A stretch of DNA of 64,000 nt from SXOA01 sp046593355. GTDB taxonomy: Bacteria; Planctomycetota; Planctomycetia; Pirellulales; Pirellulaceae. Shown here in pieces: positions 8,081 through 17,310 of the stretch. A program made the translations under genes and the position numbers. A model generated the notes under the pieces. The model was not told where the DNA came from, searched no databases, and saw nothing but the letters and a program-made list of their open reading frames with translations. The stretch covers positions 10,358-74,357 of the forward strand of contig JBKJNY010000233.1 in assembly GCA_046593355.1 (NCBI GenBank), given 5' to 3'. Position 1 is the first letter of the stretch. Each line of letters opens with the position of its first letter.

Positions 8081-10698
8081 GTCTCCGCCGCTTCAGCCAG
8101 CGGGCCATGCTTTCCCGCCCCGGCCGCACGATCCTGACCATCGCCAGCATCGTCATCGGCGTGGCCGCCGTCGTCGCGGTAACGGTCGTCACCGCCACCA
8201 CTCGCGAGTCCTACCAGGTCATGTTCGCGGCCGTTCGAGGCAAGACCTCCCTGGAAGTCGTGGCCCAGAACACCGGCGCGATTCCGGCGGACCTCGTTGA
8301 AAAAATAGCGGCTCTGGAAGGGGTCGAAGGGGCAGTCCCGCTCGTGCAGGGATCCAGTTGGCTCACAAAGGGAGAGCAACGGGTGACCCTGCAGGTCTTG
8401 GGAATCGACCCGGATAAAGACAAGCTGGTCCGCGACATGCAGCTCGTTGAAGGGCGACTGCTTGAGGCTGATGATCAAAATAAAATATTGCTTGAAGCCG
8501 AATTTGCCCGGTATTTGGGATTCAAATTGGGTGATGAGATTGGGATGCGGACGGCTAAAGGGGGCGTCAGCCGCAAGCAAACGCAGGTCGTGGGGCTGAT
8601 CAAAGTGTCGGATGGGGGTGCCCAGACTCAAACCGGTCTCGTGTTCATGCCGGTAAAGCAAGCCGCCGTGCGTTTCCTCGGCAAGCACAAAAAAACCGGC
8701 AAAGACCAGATCACCAGCGTCCAGATTGTCGCCAGGGCGAATACAAACCTGGTTGACCTTCAAGCCGCCATCACGCCCCTCTTGCCCAAGGGGGTCGAGG
8801 TTCGCGAGCCCAAAGGGGGCGCTCAAGTGCTGGAAGAGACGCTGCTCTCCACGGAGCAGGGCCTGACCCTCACGACGGCCTTCACGCTGCTGCTCTCGGC
8901 GTTCATCATCCTGAATACGTTCTTGATGAACGTGGGGGAACGCCGCCGCCAACTCGCCATCATGCGGGCCGTGGGTGCCACGCGCAACCAAATTGCCGGC
9001 ATGTTGATCGGCGAAAGCCTGATTCTGGCTGCCATCGGCACAGCCATCGGCATTCTCATGGGACTGGGAATCTCTTACGTGCTGATCTCGGCCCTGTCGC
9101 AGCTCCTGGATATTTCCCTGCCGTCTCCCTTGCAGTTCATGTGGACACCGCGGCCCTACGTGCTGGCGGTGCTGTTTGGCTTTGCGGTTTCCGTGATTGG
9201 GGCGGTTTTTCCCGCTCTGCGCGCCTGGAGGGTTTCGCCGCTGGAAGGTCTGAGTTACGTTTCCAAACAGGATATGACCAGCGTTCCGCCGATTCACATC
9301 CTCATCGGCCTCGTCACCTCGCTGTGCGGCGGTGCGGCGATTGTCGCCGGAATCATCGGCTGGGTTTCCATTGACGTTTCACAGTATGGGGCGGTGGCGC
9401 TGCTCGTGGGAATCGTGCTGATGTACCCGCTCGTCCTGGCTCCATTCTCTTATGCCGCTTCGCTGCTGGTGAAATGGGGTCGCCGCGTGGAAACCAACCT
9501 GGCGCTCAAGCAAATCCTGCGTCACCGCGGCCGAACGTCGCTGACTGTCGGCGTGCTGTTCATTGCCGGAGCCACGGGCGTGGCGATGGCCCACTCCATT
9601 CTGGACAACGTGCGCAACCTCAAGGAGTGGTATCGCAAGGCTCTCATCGGCGATTACTACGTGCGGGCGATGCTCCCCAGGATGGACACCGGCCTTTCCG
9701 CCGATCTGCCCGAGGAGCTAGAAGTGCCGCTCACGGAGCTGGAGAAGTCCGGCGATATTGCCTACCTGGACCGGGTGAAAATGGTGGATGCCCAGGCCAA
9801 AGTCATCAATCGCCGCGGGCCGATCGACTCCACCAAGGATTTCCTGGACGAGCTCAACATCATCCTCGCCATTCGCCAATTCCACGAGCCGGAGAAGACA
9901 CCGTTTGACCTGATTTCCCCCAAGAACAAGCAGCAGCGAAAGGCCATTCTGGAGCGGATGCGGCAGGGAGAAGTGGTGATGGGGAATATTGCCGCTGCCA
10001 AGCTGCAAGTCAGTGAAGGGGACACGCTGGAAATCGGCGGTGGGGAGGGCGCGCACCAGGTTCGCATCTGCGGTGTCACCAATGATTACCTCGTTGGCGG
10101 CTTGACGCTGTACATGGACTGGGAGGTCGGCCAGCGCTTGATGAAAACGGAGGGAGTCGACGGCTATATCATCCGGGCCAACTCCGGCAAACTGCTGGAG
10201 CTCAAGCCGACGCTGGAAGCAATTTGTAAACAGCACGGCGTCTTGCTCAATTCCCAGGCCGAAATCGGCCAGCGGATCAATCAGATCAGCAACGGCATCG
10301 CCGGCTGCTTGTGGGGCCTGATTTTCCTGGGCTTCGTCGTCGCCGCCTTTGGAGTCGTCAATACGCTCTCCATGAACGTCCTGGAGCAGACCCGCGAGTT
10401 GGGGCTGCTCCGCATCGTGGCCATGACGCGGGTGCAAGTGCGGCGGACCATCATGACGCAGGCCCTGATCATCGGCATGGTGGGGCTGGTCCCCGGCGTG
10501 TTTTTTGGCCTGGGAATCGCGTACATCATCAACCTGGCGATGGAGCCGTCCTATGGCCGTCCTATTGAATTCACGCTGCATCCCGTGCTCATGTTCGTCG
10601 CCCTGGTTGGTTCCATGCTCATCACCGTCATTGCGGCCGCCATCCCCGCCCACCGAGCCGCCGGCGTGGACCTGGCCCAGGCCCTGCATTACGAGTAG
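8077..10698 (+). CDS. FtsX-family ABC transporter permease, two FtsX domains
   Basis: 873 aa, about twice the size of a LolC/E or MacB membrane part. A first membrane helix (about 13-40) is followed by a large extracytoplasmic MacB-like region, then FtsX domain 1 with helices near 265-290, 310-340 and 357-377. Two further helices (about 410-465), a helix near 487-507, a second extracytoplasmic region and FtsX domain 2 (about 745-865) follow. The domain 1 cytoplasmic loop RRRQLAIMRAVGATRNQI and the domain 2 loop RELGLLRIVAMTRVQV are the family coupling motifs. It pairs with the ATPase ending at 8080. The substrate is unknown; a lipid, lipoprotein or peptide is likely from family behaviour. Confidence 0.92.
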   Translation: MSLRRFSQRAMLSRPGRTILTIASIVIGVAAVVAVTVVTATTRESYQVMFAAVRGKTSLEVVAQNTGAIPADLVEKIAALEGVEGAVPLVQGSSWLTKGEQRVTLQVLGIDPDKDKLVRDMQLVEGRLLEADDQNKILLEAEFARYLGFKLGDEIGMRTAKGGVSRKQTQVVGLIKVSDGGAQTQTGLVFMPVKQAAVRFLGKHKKTGKDQITSVQIVARANTNLVDLQAAITPLLPKGVEVREPKGGAQVLEETLLSTEQGLTLTTAFTLLLSAFIILNTFLMNVGERRRQLAIMRAVGATRNQIAGMLIGESLILAAIGTAIGILMGLGISYVLISALSQLLDISLPSPLQFMWTPRPYVLAVLFGFAVSVIGAVFPALRAWRVSPLEGLSYVSKQDMTSVPPIHILIGLVTSLCGGAAIVAGIIGWVSIDVSQYGAVALLVGIVLMYPLVLAPFSYAASLLVKWGRRVETNLALKQILRHRGRTSLTVGVLFIAGATGVAMAHSILDNVRNLKEWYRKALIGDYYVRAMLPRMDTGLSADLPEELEVPLTELEKSGDIAYLDRVKMVDAQAKVINRRGPIDSTKDFLDELNIILAIRQFHEPEKTPFDLISPKNKQQRKAILERMRQGEVVMGNIAAAKLQVSEGDTLEIGGGEGAHQVRICGVTNDYLVGGLTLYMDWEVGQRLMKTEGVDGYIIRANSGKLLELKPTLEAICKQHGVLLNSQAEIGQRINQISNGIAGCLWGLIFLGFVVAAFGVVNTLSMNVLEQTRELGLLRIVAMTRVQVRRTIMTQALIIGMVGLVPGVFFGLGIAYIINLAMEPSYGRPIEFTLHPVLMFVALVGSMLITVIAAAIPAHRAAGVDLAQALHYE

Positions 10699-10701
10699 AG
10701 C

Positions 10702-11979
10702 ATGGCCGTCGATACGCCCGCCAAGATCGCCATCCTCGGCGCTGGCCCCATCGGATTGGAAGCCGCTCTTTACGCGCGGGTCTTGGGCTACGACGTGGTT
10801 GTTTACGAGGCCGGCTCGCAAGTGGCGGAGGCCGTTTGCCAGTGGGGCCACGTCCGAATGTTCACGCCATTTGGCATGAACCGCTCTCCGCTGGGGCTGA
10901 CCGCGCTCTTGGCGCAGGATGAAAGTTATTCCGCTCCCGGCGATGATGAGCTGCTCACTGGGCGTGAGTGGGTGGAGCGATACTTGGCACCGCTGTCACA
11001 AACAGATCTTCTGGCGGACCAACTAAGGCTGAACACCAGGGTGCAAAAAATCGGCAAAGGCGAAATTCACAAGGACGAGCTGCCGGGGCATGAGGATCGC
11101 GGGGACTGGCCATTTCGGTTGCTCGTGCGCGGCCCTGACGCAGTCGAGCGGCTGGATGAGGCAGACGTCGTGATCGATGCGACCGGCGTTTTCGTGTCCC
11201 AGCCCAAATGGTGCGGCGACGGCGGAATTCCCGCCGCGGGTGAAATGAGCCTCCGTGAACCTGGCGCGATTGAATATCGGCTGCCGGAGATCCTCGGTAA
11301 GGACCGCAGCCGCTATGCGGGAAAGCATACGCTGCTCATCGGTGCGGGCTACTCGGCTGCGACCAATGCCGTTGCCCTGGCTCAGCTCCTTCGAGAAGCG
11401 CCCGGCACGCGAGTCACTTGGATCACGCGTCGGGAAGGCCCGGCCGCCACGGGCGGACCGATGACGCTCATTTTCGGCGACCGACTGCCGGAGCGGGAAC
11501 GGCTGGCGCGCGAGGCCAACGCTTTGGCCGGAGACGCAAACAGCGGCATCAGCTACTGGCCGGGGAATGTCGTGGAAGCAATGGAGGAAATCGGCAGCGG
11601 AGAGCTTCCGTCTTTCCAGGTTTCGCTCGCCGGTCCACAAGAAGGGAAGCATACGTTCGACCGCATCATCGCCAACGTCGGCTTCACGCCGGATCGCAGT
11701 CTGTACGAAGAGCTGCAGGTTCACGAGTGCTACGCCTCATTCGGTCCGATGAAGCTGGCCGTGGCGCTGTCTGGCACAGCCTCCGCCGATTGCTTGGATC
11801 AGAAGACGTGCGGGCCCACGACGCTGCTCAATCCCGAGCCGAACTTCTACATCCTGGGGGCCAAAAGCTACGGCCGCAAATCCAACTTCCTGCTCTCCGT
11901 CGGTCTCCAGCAAATCCGCGAAGTCTTCACCATCATTGGTGATCGCGAAACGCTGGATTTGTATGCAAGCGGCGGCTAA
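10702..11979 (+). CDS. FAD/NAD(P)-binding flavoprotein
   Basis: 425 aa, starting three bases after the permease stop. The N-terminal FAD motif is GAGPIGLEAALYAR (about 12-25), followed by the acidic strand end VVVYEAGS. A second Rossmann motif, LIGAGYSAATNAVALA (near 212-227), would bind NAD(P)H. The two-dinucleotide layout fits flavin monooxygenases and thioredoxin-reductase-like oxidoreductases, but I see no CxxC redox pair, which argues against a thioredoxin reductase. The substrate is not evident. The position suggests co-transcription with the ABC transporter. The stop overlaps the stop of the convergent hydrolase gene by three to four bases. Confidence 0.8.
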   Translation: MAVDTPAKIAILGAGPIGLEAALYARVLGYDVVVYEAGSQVAEAVCQWGHVRMFTPFGMNRSPLGLTALLAQDESYSAPGDDELLTGREWVERYLAPLSQTDLLADQLRLNTRVQKIGKGEIHKDELPGHEDRGDWPFRLLVRGPDAVERLDEADVVIDATGVFVSQPKWCGDGGIPAAGEMSLREPGAIEYRLPEILGKDRSRYAGKHTLLIGAGYSAATNAVALAQLLREAPGTRVTWITRREGPAATGGPMTLIFGDRLPERERLAREANALAGDANSGISYWPGNVVEAMEEIGSGELPSFQVSLAGPQEGKHTFDRIIANVGFTPDRSLYEELQVHECYASFGPMKLAVALSGTASADCLDQKTCGPTTLLNPEPNFYILGAKSYGRKSNFLLSVGLQQIREVFTIIGDRETLDLYASGG

Positions 11980-12710
11980 GCTCTTCTTCTCTCCTGCCCC
12001 AGCCGTTCCACGATAAATTCAATCGCTCGCGGGGCCAATTTGTTGTAGTACTCAAACCCATGGCCGCCGCCGGTGGTTTCCAGATCGCAATCGTGCGGCA
12101 CGCCAAGAGAATAGAGCTTCATCCGCAGCCGGTCCGCGCTCTCCCACCAGCGGTAGTCTTCCGGGTCGCAGCAGAAGAATTGATGCCGCGGCCAGTTGAG
12201 CGGATGAATGTGGAGCGTGGCCGTGTCCTGCCGCGCCGCTTCAGGGTCTGGATACATCTGCGGAATCGTCTCGTCCCCTTCGTTGTACCGCGTCTGGTAA
12301 TCGATGGCCGGCGAGATGGCCGCGGCGATGGGGAACTTATCGGGAAATCTGTAGGCCAGACGAAGGGCCCCTTGGCCTCCCATGCTCGTGCCGAAAAGCG
12401 GAATCCGCGGAGCCGCAACTCCTAGTTGTTGTTCGACGAACGGCAAAATGTTTTCCAGCAAATGCCGCTGGGCGGAGAAAGTCGAATCGAACTCATGGCA
12501 AATCTTGTCGGTCCACCAACTTCGCTTCGTCCACGGTATCACCACCGCCAGGCCGTGCTTGTCGAACTCATCAAGAAACGGCTGCTTGTCATTCAGCCGG
12601 TTTTGATTTACGCCGTGCAGATAGATGACGACATCCCCGTGCTCGTTCCGCCGCGGCGGCAGGTAAACATCGACAGGGTGGCCGGCGACGGTGTGAGTGG
12701 ACCAAGGCAT
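11976..12710 (-). CDS. Alpha/beta hydrolase, esterase-like
   Basis: 244 aa, no signal peptide. The oxyanion segment VVIYLHGVNQN and nucleophile elbow GTSMGGQG (Ser in the middle) are clear. A late Asp region (DPEDYRWWESADRL) and a His near the end (TTGGGHGFEYYN) complete a triad. It resembles esterase D/PHB-depolymerase-like intracellular hydrolases. It is the last gene of the molybdenum-hydroxylase run, 18 bases after the large subunit stop, so it may act on a product of that pathway. Its 3' end overlaps the convergent flavoprotein gene. Confidence 0.82.
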   Translation of the reverse strand: MPWSTHTVAGHPVDVYLPPRRNEHGDVVIYLHGVNQNRLNDKQPFLDEFDKHGLAVVIPWTKRSWWTDKICHEFDSTFSAQRHLLENILPFVEQQLGVAAPRIPLFGTSMGGQGALRLAYRFPDKFPIAAAISPAIDYQTRYNEGDETIPQMYPDPEAARQDTATLHIHPLNWPRHQFFCCDPEDYRWWESADRLRMKLYSLGVPHDCDLETTGGGHGFEYYNKLAPRAIEFIVERLGQERRRA

Positions 12711-12728
12711 GAAAGGAGGGAGCCGCCG

Positions 12729-15002
12729 CTACTTTGAGGACAGAGCCTTCCAGACTTTCGGCGGCGACATCGGCAGTTCCGTGAGCCGCAGGCCGGTGGC
12801 GGCGTGGATGGCATTGGCTACCGTTGCCGGGGGAGCGACGATGGGGGTTTCGCCGACGCCGCGGACGCCGTACGGGTGCGAGGGGTTGGGAACTTCGACG
12901 ATGATGGTCTCGATCATCGGCACATCCAGGCAGGTGGGCATGCGGTAATCCAGGAAGCTGGCGTTTTTCATCCGGGACTGATCGTCGAAGAAATATTCTT
13001 CGTTCAGCGCCCAGCCGATGCCTTGCACGCTGCCCCCTTGCATCTGCCCTTCCACGTAGCTGGGATGGACCGCTTTTCCCGCGTCCTGAATGGCAGTGTA
13101 GCGGAGGATGGTCACTTTGCCCGTTTCCAGATCGACTTCCACGTCGCAAATGTGCGTGCCAAAGCCGTTGGTGGAACCTTCCGGCGAGACGGAGGCGCGG
13201 CCGACGACGGGATCGAGTTTCGCCCCAGGGATTTTCGTGGCTAGCTCTTTGAAGGTGAGCGACTTACCGTTGCTGCTGTACTTGCCGTTCTCCACTTTCA
13301 CGGCGGAGATTTCGCAATCCCAGAGAGCGGCGGCTCGCTCCCTCATCTGCTCCTGCAAATCCAGGCCCAGCTTATAGGCCGCCAGACCCGTGGCGAAGGT
13401 AACGCGGCTGCCGCCGGTGAGGAAGGTGTAGCCGACGCTGTCGGTATCGCCGACTTGCGGGCGGACGTCTTCCGCCGTGATGCCGAGCGTCTCCGCGAGC
13501 TGCATGGCGATGCTGGTTCGCGTGCCGCCGATGTCCGTGGAGCCTTCGATGAGCGTCACCGTGCCGTCGTCGTTCACGCTCGCCGAGCAGCTCGATGCGC
13601 CGCCGATGTTGAACCAGAACCCGCTGGCGATTCCGCGGCCTCGGTTCTTGCCGGTGAGCTTGGATTTCCAGTGGTCGCTGTTTTGAGCGGCCTTCAGCGT
13701 TTCAATAAAGCCAATCAGCGGATAAACGGGACCATCCACGCGGCGAGTCCCTTCCTTGGCGGCATTCTTGAGCCGGAACTCGATGGGGTCCATCTTGAGC
13801 TTCTCGGCAAGCTCATCGATGACCTGCTCACAGGCAAAGGCGGCTTGCGTCGCTCCGGGGGCGCGGTAAGCCTGCGTGTGGGGCTTGTTGTCGAGCACGT
13901 CATAGCCATCGACCTTGGCATTGGGGAATTCGTAACAGCTAAAGACGCACATCGCGCCGGGACCGATGACGCCGCCGGGAAACGCGCCGCAGTCATAGGC
14001 CAGCCAGGCTTCCCCCGCCGTGATGGTACCGTCCTTCTTCACGCCGATTTTCACCTTGGCGTACGAGCCGGGGGTGGGGCCGGTCCCTTCAAAGACCTCG
14101 TTTCGTTGCATCGAGAGCTTCACCGGCCGGCCGCACTTGCGGCTGAGCAGGGCGGCCACCGGCTCCAGATAAACGGTAATCTTCCCGCCGAATCCTCCGC
14201 CGATTTCGCAGGGGACGACGACGACCTGCGAAACGGGGATTTGCAATAACTCCGATACCTGCTGGCGGCAGTTGAAGGCCCCCTGCGTGCAAGTCCAGAT
14301 TTTCAGCCGGCTGTCTTCATTCCACATGGCGACCGCCACATGCGGCTCGATATAACCTTGATGGACACTGGCGGTGCGGAACTCTCGCTCGACAATCACA
14401 TCCGCCAGCTTGAACCCCTCGGCGATGTTCCCCTGCTCAAATTGTACGTGCGTCGCGACGTTCGTCGGCTCCGTTCCTTTTTTTCCCATCGAGTCGGTGC
14501 GGAGCTCCGGCAGGAGGATGGGGGCATCGGGCTTCATCGCGTCCAGCACCCAAGTGACCGATGGAAGTACTTCATACTCCACCTTGATGAGCCGAGCAGC
14601 TTCTTCCGCGATGGGCAGGCTCGTCGCGGCGACGGCGGCTACGGCGTGACCCTTGTAGACAACTTTTCCCTTTGCCAGGCAGTTATGCGCCAGGTGGGTG
14701 AGGTTGACCGCCCCCGCCTCACCCATGATGGCGAATTTCTCTTCGAGATTAGGCCAGTCCTCGCCCGTCACCACGGCCAAGACACCCGGCAGCTTCAATG
14801 CCGCCGCGGTGTAAATGGATTTGATTTTGGCGTGAGCATGCGGGCTGCGGATGATCTTGCCCTGTGCCATGTTCGGCAGATGCAGGTCGGACGTGTAAAC
14901 CGCCTTGCCGGTCACTTTATCCGCCCCGTCATGCCGCACCGGCCTTTGGCCGAGGACCGAGTAGGACTTTTTGCCGAGGTAGAGGTCGGTTCCTTCAGAC
15001 AT
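12729..15002 (-). CDS. Molybdopterin-binding large subunit, xanthine dehydrogenase family
   Basis: 757 aa. The ATG at 15002 is chosen because AAGGAG sits six bases upstream. The start MSEGTDLYLG leads into the a/b hammerhead domain (about 15-125). Molybdenum-cofactor motifs include CEIGGGFGGK, AYRAPGATQAAFACEQ and, near the C-terminus, RGVGETPIVAPP, whose Glu matches the catalytic base of molybdenum hydroxylases. The active-site loop AYRAPG is of the xanthine dehydrogenase/hydroxylase type and lacks the AYRCSFR loop of CO dehydrogenase, so CO oxidation is unlikely. It should form a complex with the 2Fe-2S protein (15682-16161) and the FAD protein (16268-17143). The substrate, probably an N-heterocycle or aldehyde, is not determined. 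Confidence 0.93.
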   Translation of the reverse strand: MSEGTDLYLGKKSYSVLGQRPVRHDGADKVTGKAVYTSDLHLPNMAQGKIIRSPHAHAKIKSIYTAAALKLPGVLAVVTGEDWPNLEEKFAIMGEAGAVNLTHLAHNCLAKGKVVYKGHAVAAVAATSLPIAEEAARLIKVEYEVLPSVTWVLDAMKPDAPILLPELRTDSMGKKGTEPTNVATHVQFEQGNIAEGFKLADVIVEREFRTASVHQGYIEPHVAVAMWNEDSRLKIWTCTQGAFNCRQQVSELLQIPVSQVVVVPCEIGGGFGGKITVYLEPVAALLSRKCGRPVKLSMQRNEVFEGTGPTPGSYAKVKIGVKKDGTITAGEAWLAYDCGAFPGGVIGPGAMCVFSCYEFPNAKVDGYDVLDNKPHTQAYRAPGATQAAFACEQVIDELAEKLKMDPIEFRLKNAAKEGTRRVDGPVYPLIGFIETLKAAQNSDHWKSKLTGKNRGRGIASGFWFNIGGASSCSASVNDDGTVTLIEGSTDIGGTRTSIAMQLAETLGITAEDVRPQVGDTDSVGYTFLTGGSRVTFATGLAAYKLGLDLQEQMRERAAALWDCEISAVKVENGKYSSNGKSLTFKELATKIPGAKLDPVVGRASVSPEGSTNGFGTHICDVEVDLETGKVTILRYTAIQDAGKAVHPSYVEGQMQGGSVQGIGWALNEEYFFDDQSRMKNASFLDYRMPTCLDVPMIETIIVEVPNPSHPYGVRGVGETPIVAPPATVANAIHAATGLRLTELPMSPPKVWKALSSK

Positions 15003-15032
15003 CACAAACTCCTTGGAATCAAGCGAAATCGG

Positions 15033-15614
15033 CTACTCGGCCGGCTTCGCGGGCGTGGGCAATTCAAATAGGTCGGAAAGTTTACTGACAAAGTGCGGAA
15101 GAACATCTTCGCCTGAGATCTCGTCTCCATTGCGAAGGAGCATCATGACGCCATTCGGGCGATAAACTCGCATCGTTCTCAGCTCTGGGTACAAAACCCA
15201 GACCAGGCGAACTCCGCTGTCCAGATACTCTTCTATTTTCGCTTCCAACTCGCGAGCCGTATCCGTTGGGAAAACAACTTCCACAGCGAGGTCGGGCGCT
15301 AATTCTTCGTAAGTTTCTGACGGAACCTCTCCCGGCAAGCGACCAAACCGAACGAACGAAACGTCAGGTTTACGTACGTGGAGTGGCCGATCAGGGTCAA
15401 GACGATACCCAGCATCCGAGGTAAATATCCAGCCCTGCTTTTGGCCGCGAACATGATTCGTCAGCCTTGTGGCCATTTCGGCTGCGACCCAGGCTGCGAG
15501 ATTTCCCATGTGGCGCCTCACGAGTAAACCATCGACCAGTTCAAATTCCTTGTCGTCAGGCATCACGGCGAGTTGCTCGGGCGTCACCAATTCCGAAGTT
15601 ACTTCAGTGGACAT
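15033..15614 (-). CDS. Uma2-family (DUF820) restriction-endonuclease-like protein
   Basis: 193 aa, with GGAG eight bases before the ATG. The Uma2 pattern is complete: LTPEQ-like opening VTPEQLAVMPDDKEFELVDGLLV, then RKPDVSFV, the catalytic-type Asp/Glu strand PDLAVEVVFPTDTARELEAKIEEYLDSGVRLVWVLYPE with the ExK-like Lys, and VRVYRP-like MRVYRPNG. The fold is PD-(D/E)XK, but cellular roles of Uma2 proteins are largely unknown. The gene sits between the 2Fe-2S and molybdopterin subunit genes of the hydroxylase operon, on the same strand with short gaps (67 and 30 bases), so it is presumably co-transcribed. Confidence 0.88.
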   Translation of the reverse strand: MSTEVTSELVTPEQLAVMPDDKEFELVDGLLVRRHMGNLAAWVAAEMATRLTNHVRGQKQGWIFTSDAGYRLDPDRPLHVRKPDVSFVRFGRLPGEVPSETYEELAPDLAVEVVFPTDTARELEAKIEEYLDSGVRLVWVLYPELRTMRVYRPNGVMMLLRNGDEISGEDVLPHFVSKLSDLFELPTPAKPAE

Positions 15615-15681
15615 TTTTGGTCTCCGGCAAGATTCAATCCCAGGTACTCATTGTAACTGGGATTGATTTGGGTGGCGGCAG

Positions 15682-16161
15682 TCACTTCGCCGCCAGCTCC
15701 TTTGCCGCTTCCTGCACCGCCTTCACAATCTTGTCATACCCCGTGCAGCGGCAGAGGTTGTTGGCCAGGTTGAAGCGGATTTCGTGCTCGCTGGGGTTTG
15801 GATTCTTGTCGAGCAGCGCCTTGGCCGTAACCAAAAAGCCCGGCGTGCAGATGCCGCATTGCAAGGCGGCTCCTTCCAGGAAGCATTGCTGCAGAGGATG
15901 AAGATGCCCTTCGCGGGCCATTCCCTCCACGGTTTCGACGCTCGCTCCCTCGGCCTCGACGCCGAGGACCAGGCAGCTATTCACGGGAACGCCGCTCAGC
16001 ATCACGGTGCAGGCCCCGCAATTGCCGTTGTTGCAGCCTTCCTTGGACCCTGTCAGCTTGAGTGTGTCGCGAAGGACTTCCAGCAGGCTCTCCCGCGGTT
16101 CGCAAAGGAACTGGGCCGGCTCGCCGTTGACGGTCGTGGAAACGTGTGTCTTCTTGGCCAC
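15682..16161 (-). CDS. 2Fe-2S small subunit of molybdenum hydroxylase (CoxS/XdhC type)
   Basis: 159 aa with a GTG start. The plant-ferredoxin-type cluster is formed by GCNNGNCGACTV plus a later Cys in VNSCLVL, and the second cluster by LQCGICTPG and LCRCTGY. These are the two clusters that carry electrons from the molybdenum centre to FAD. The length is typical of the family (150-170 aa). It is encoded between the FAD subunit gene upstream and, past the Uma2 gene, the large subunit. Confidence 0.95.
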   Translation of the reverse strand: MAKKTHVSTTVNGEPAQFLCEPRESLLEVLRDTLKLTGSKEGCNNGNCGACTVMLSGVPVNSCLVLGVEAEGASVETVEGMAREGHLHPLQQCFLEGAALQCGICTPGFLVTAKALLDKNPNPSEHEIRFNLANNLCRCTGYDKIVKAVQEAAKELAAK

Positions 16162-16196
16162 TGGAATCGCCTATTTCTGAGTTGGTTGGTCTGCAA

Positions 16197-16266
16197 AGTA
16201 GCCGACTCACTCCGTGAGCGCGGTATTTTCATAATGCGGGCCGGCACACGGAGTGTGCCGGCTACT
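16197..16266. repeat. Twin-hairpin repeat, TCC/GGA-loop family
   Basis: Hairpin CTCAC-TCC-GTGAG (16206-16218) and hairpin CCGGCACAC-GGA-GTGTGCCGG (16241-16261) are bracketed by AGTAGCC (16197) and GGCTACT (16260-16266). It lies between the FAD and 2Fe-2S subunit genes, ending two bases before the FAD-subunit stop codon. Near copies are at 30018 and 44952. Confidence 0.85.
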
Positions 16267-16267
16267 A

Positions 16268-17143
16268 TCATTTCCCCTTCGCCCGCTCGACCGCCGTCGC
16301 CAGCGTTCGCTTAACGAGCACCCCCACAAGGTGCGTGCGATATTCCGCCGGCCCCCGCATGTCGCTGATGGGGCTGGCGACTTTTTTCGCAAGTAAACCC
16401 GCTTGGGCATACGTCTCCTCAGTCGGCGGCTTGCCGGCGAGCCATTCGCTGGCTTCCTGGGCGAATTTTGGGGTCGGGGCGACGGCGGCGAGGCCGATGC
16501 GTGCAAATTCGATCTTGTCGCACGCCTGGTTGAGTTGCACTCGCGAGCCAACGCCAACGACGGCAATGTCCATTTCATTGCGCGGGATAAATCTCTCGTA
16601 GGCCGAGCCGCTGTGAGGCATTGTCGGCGGAAAGACCAGGGCGACCAGCAGCTCGCCCGGCTGAAGGACGTTTCGCCCCGGAGCGGTGCAGAAACTCTCG
16701 ACCGCGACCTTCCGCTTGCCCGCCGGTCCGACAACCTCCGCATACGCATGATGGGCGATGAGCGAAGGTATGCTGTCGGCCGCCGGCGAAGAGTTGCACA
16801 GATTTCCGCCGATGCTCGCCCGGCTTTGAATTTGCCAGCCGCCGATGATGCGGGCGGAATCGACCAGGGCAGGATAGGCTTTGGCAATTTCCGCGTTCTC
16901 ATAAATGCAGTAGCAGGGAACCGCCGCCCCGAGGCGGAGTCCGTGCTGCGGCGAGAAGCTCAGCTCCATCAGTTCCGGGATCTTCTTAACGTCGATGACC
17001 TGACTGGCATCCCGCAGCCCTTCGCGCAGTTGCACGATGATGTCCGTGCCGCCAGACAGAATCTTCGCCGAACCGTTCGCAGCCGCCAGCAACTTCGAGG
17101 CCTCCTGCAAGGTGGCCGGGGCGGCGTAAGTGAAGTCTTTCAA
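16268..17143 (-). CDS. FAD-binding medium subunit of molybdenum hydroxylase (CoxM type)
   Basis: 291 aa from a TTG at 17143. This start is preferred because GGAG lies nine bases upstream and the sequence begins LKDFTYAAPATLQEASKLL exactly where family members begin; the frame upstream of it looks non-coding. The FAD pyrophosphate motif AKILSGGTDIIVQLREG (about 31-47) and the second motif TIGGNLCNSSPAADSIP-like RASIGGNLCNSSPAADS (about 99-115) are both present. It passes electrons from the 2Fe-2S clusters to the final acceptor. It is the first gene of the hydroxylase set. Confidence 0.9.
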   Translation of the reverse strand: MKDFTYAAPATLQEASKLLAAANGSAKILSGGTDIIVQLREGLRDASQVIDVKKIPELMELSFSPQHGLRLGAAVPCYCIYENAEIAKAYPALVDSARIIGGWQIQSRASIGGNLCNSSPAADSIPSLIAHHAYAEVVGPAGKRKVAVESFCTAPGRNVLQPGELLVALVFPPTMPHSGSAYERFIPRNEMDIAVVGVGSRVQLNQACDKIEFARIGLAAVAPTPKFAQEASEWLAGKPPTEETYAQAGLLAKKVASPISDMRGPAEYRTHLVGVLVKRTLATAVERAKGK

Positions 17144-17310
17144 GGAATAGCTCCGCTCGCTGGAGAGTGATTTACGAGAGGCGATTATATCACCGACCGC
17201 CCCCGCTGACACCTTACCGGAGCCTTTTAGCAAGTAGAAGTAGAATCGCACACTCCGCGACGAGGGCCTGGGGCAGAAACTTGCGTTTGCCGCCACAAGT
17301 CCTCTGTGCG

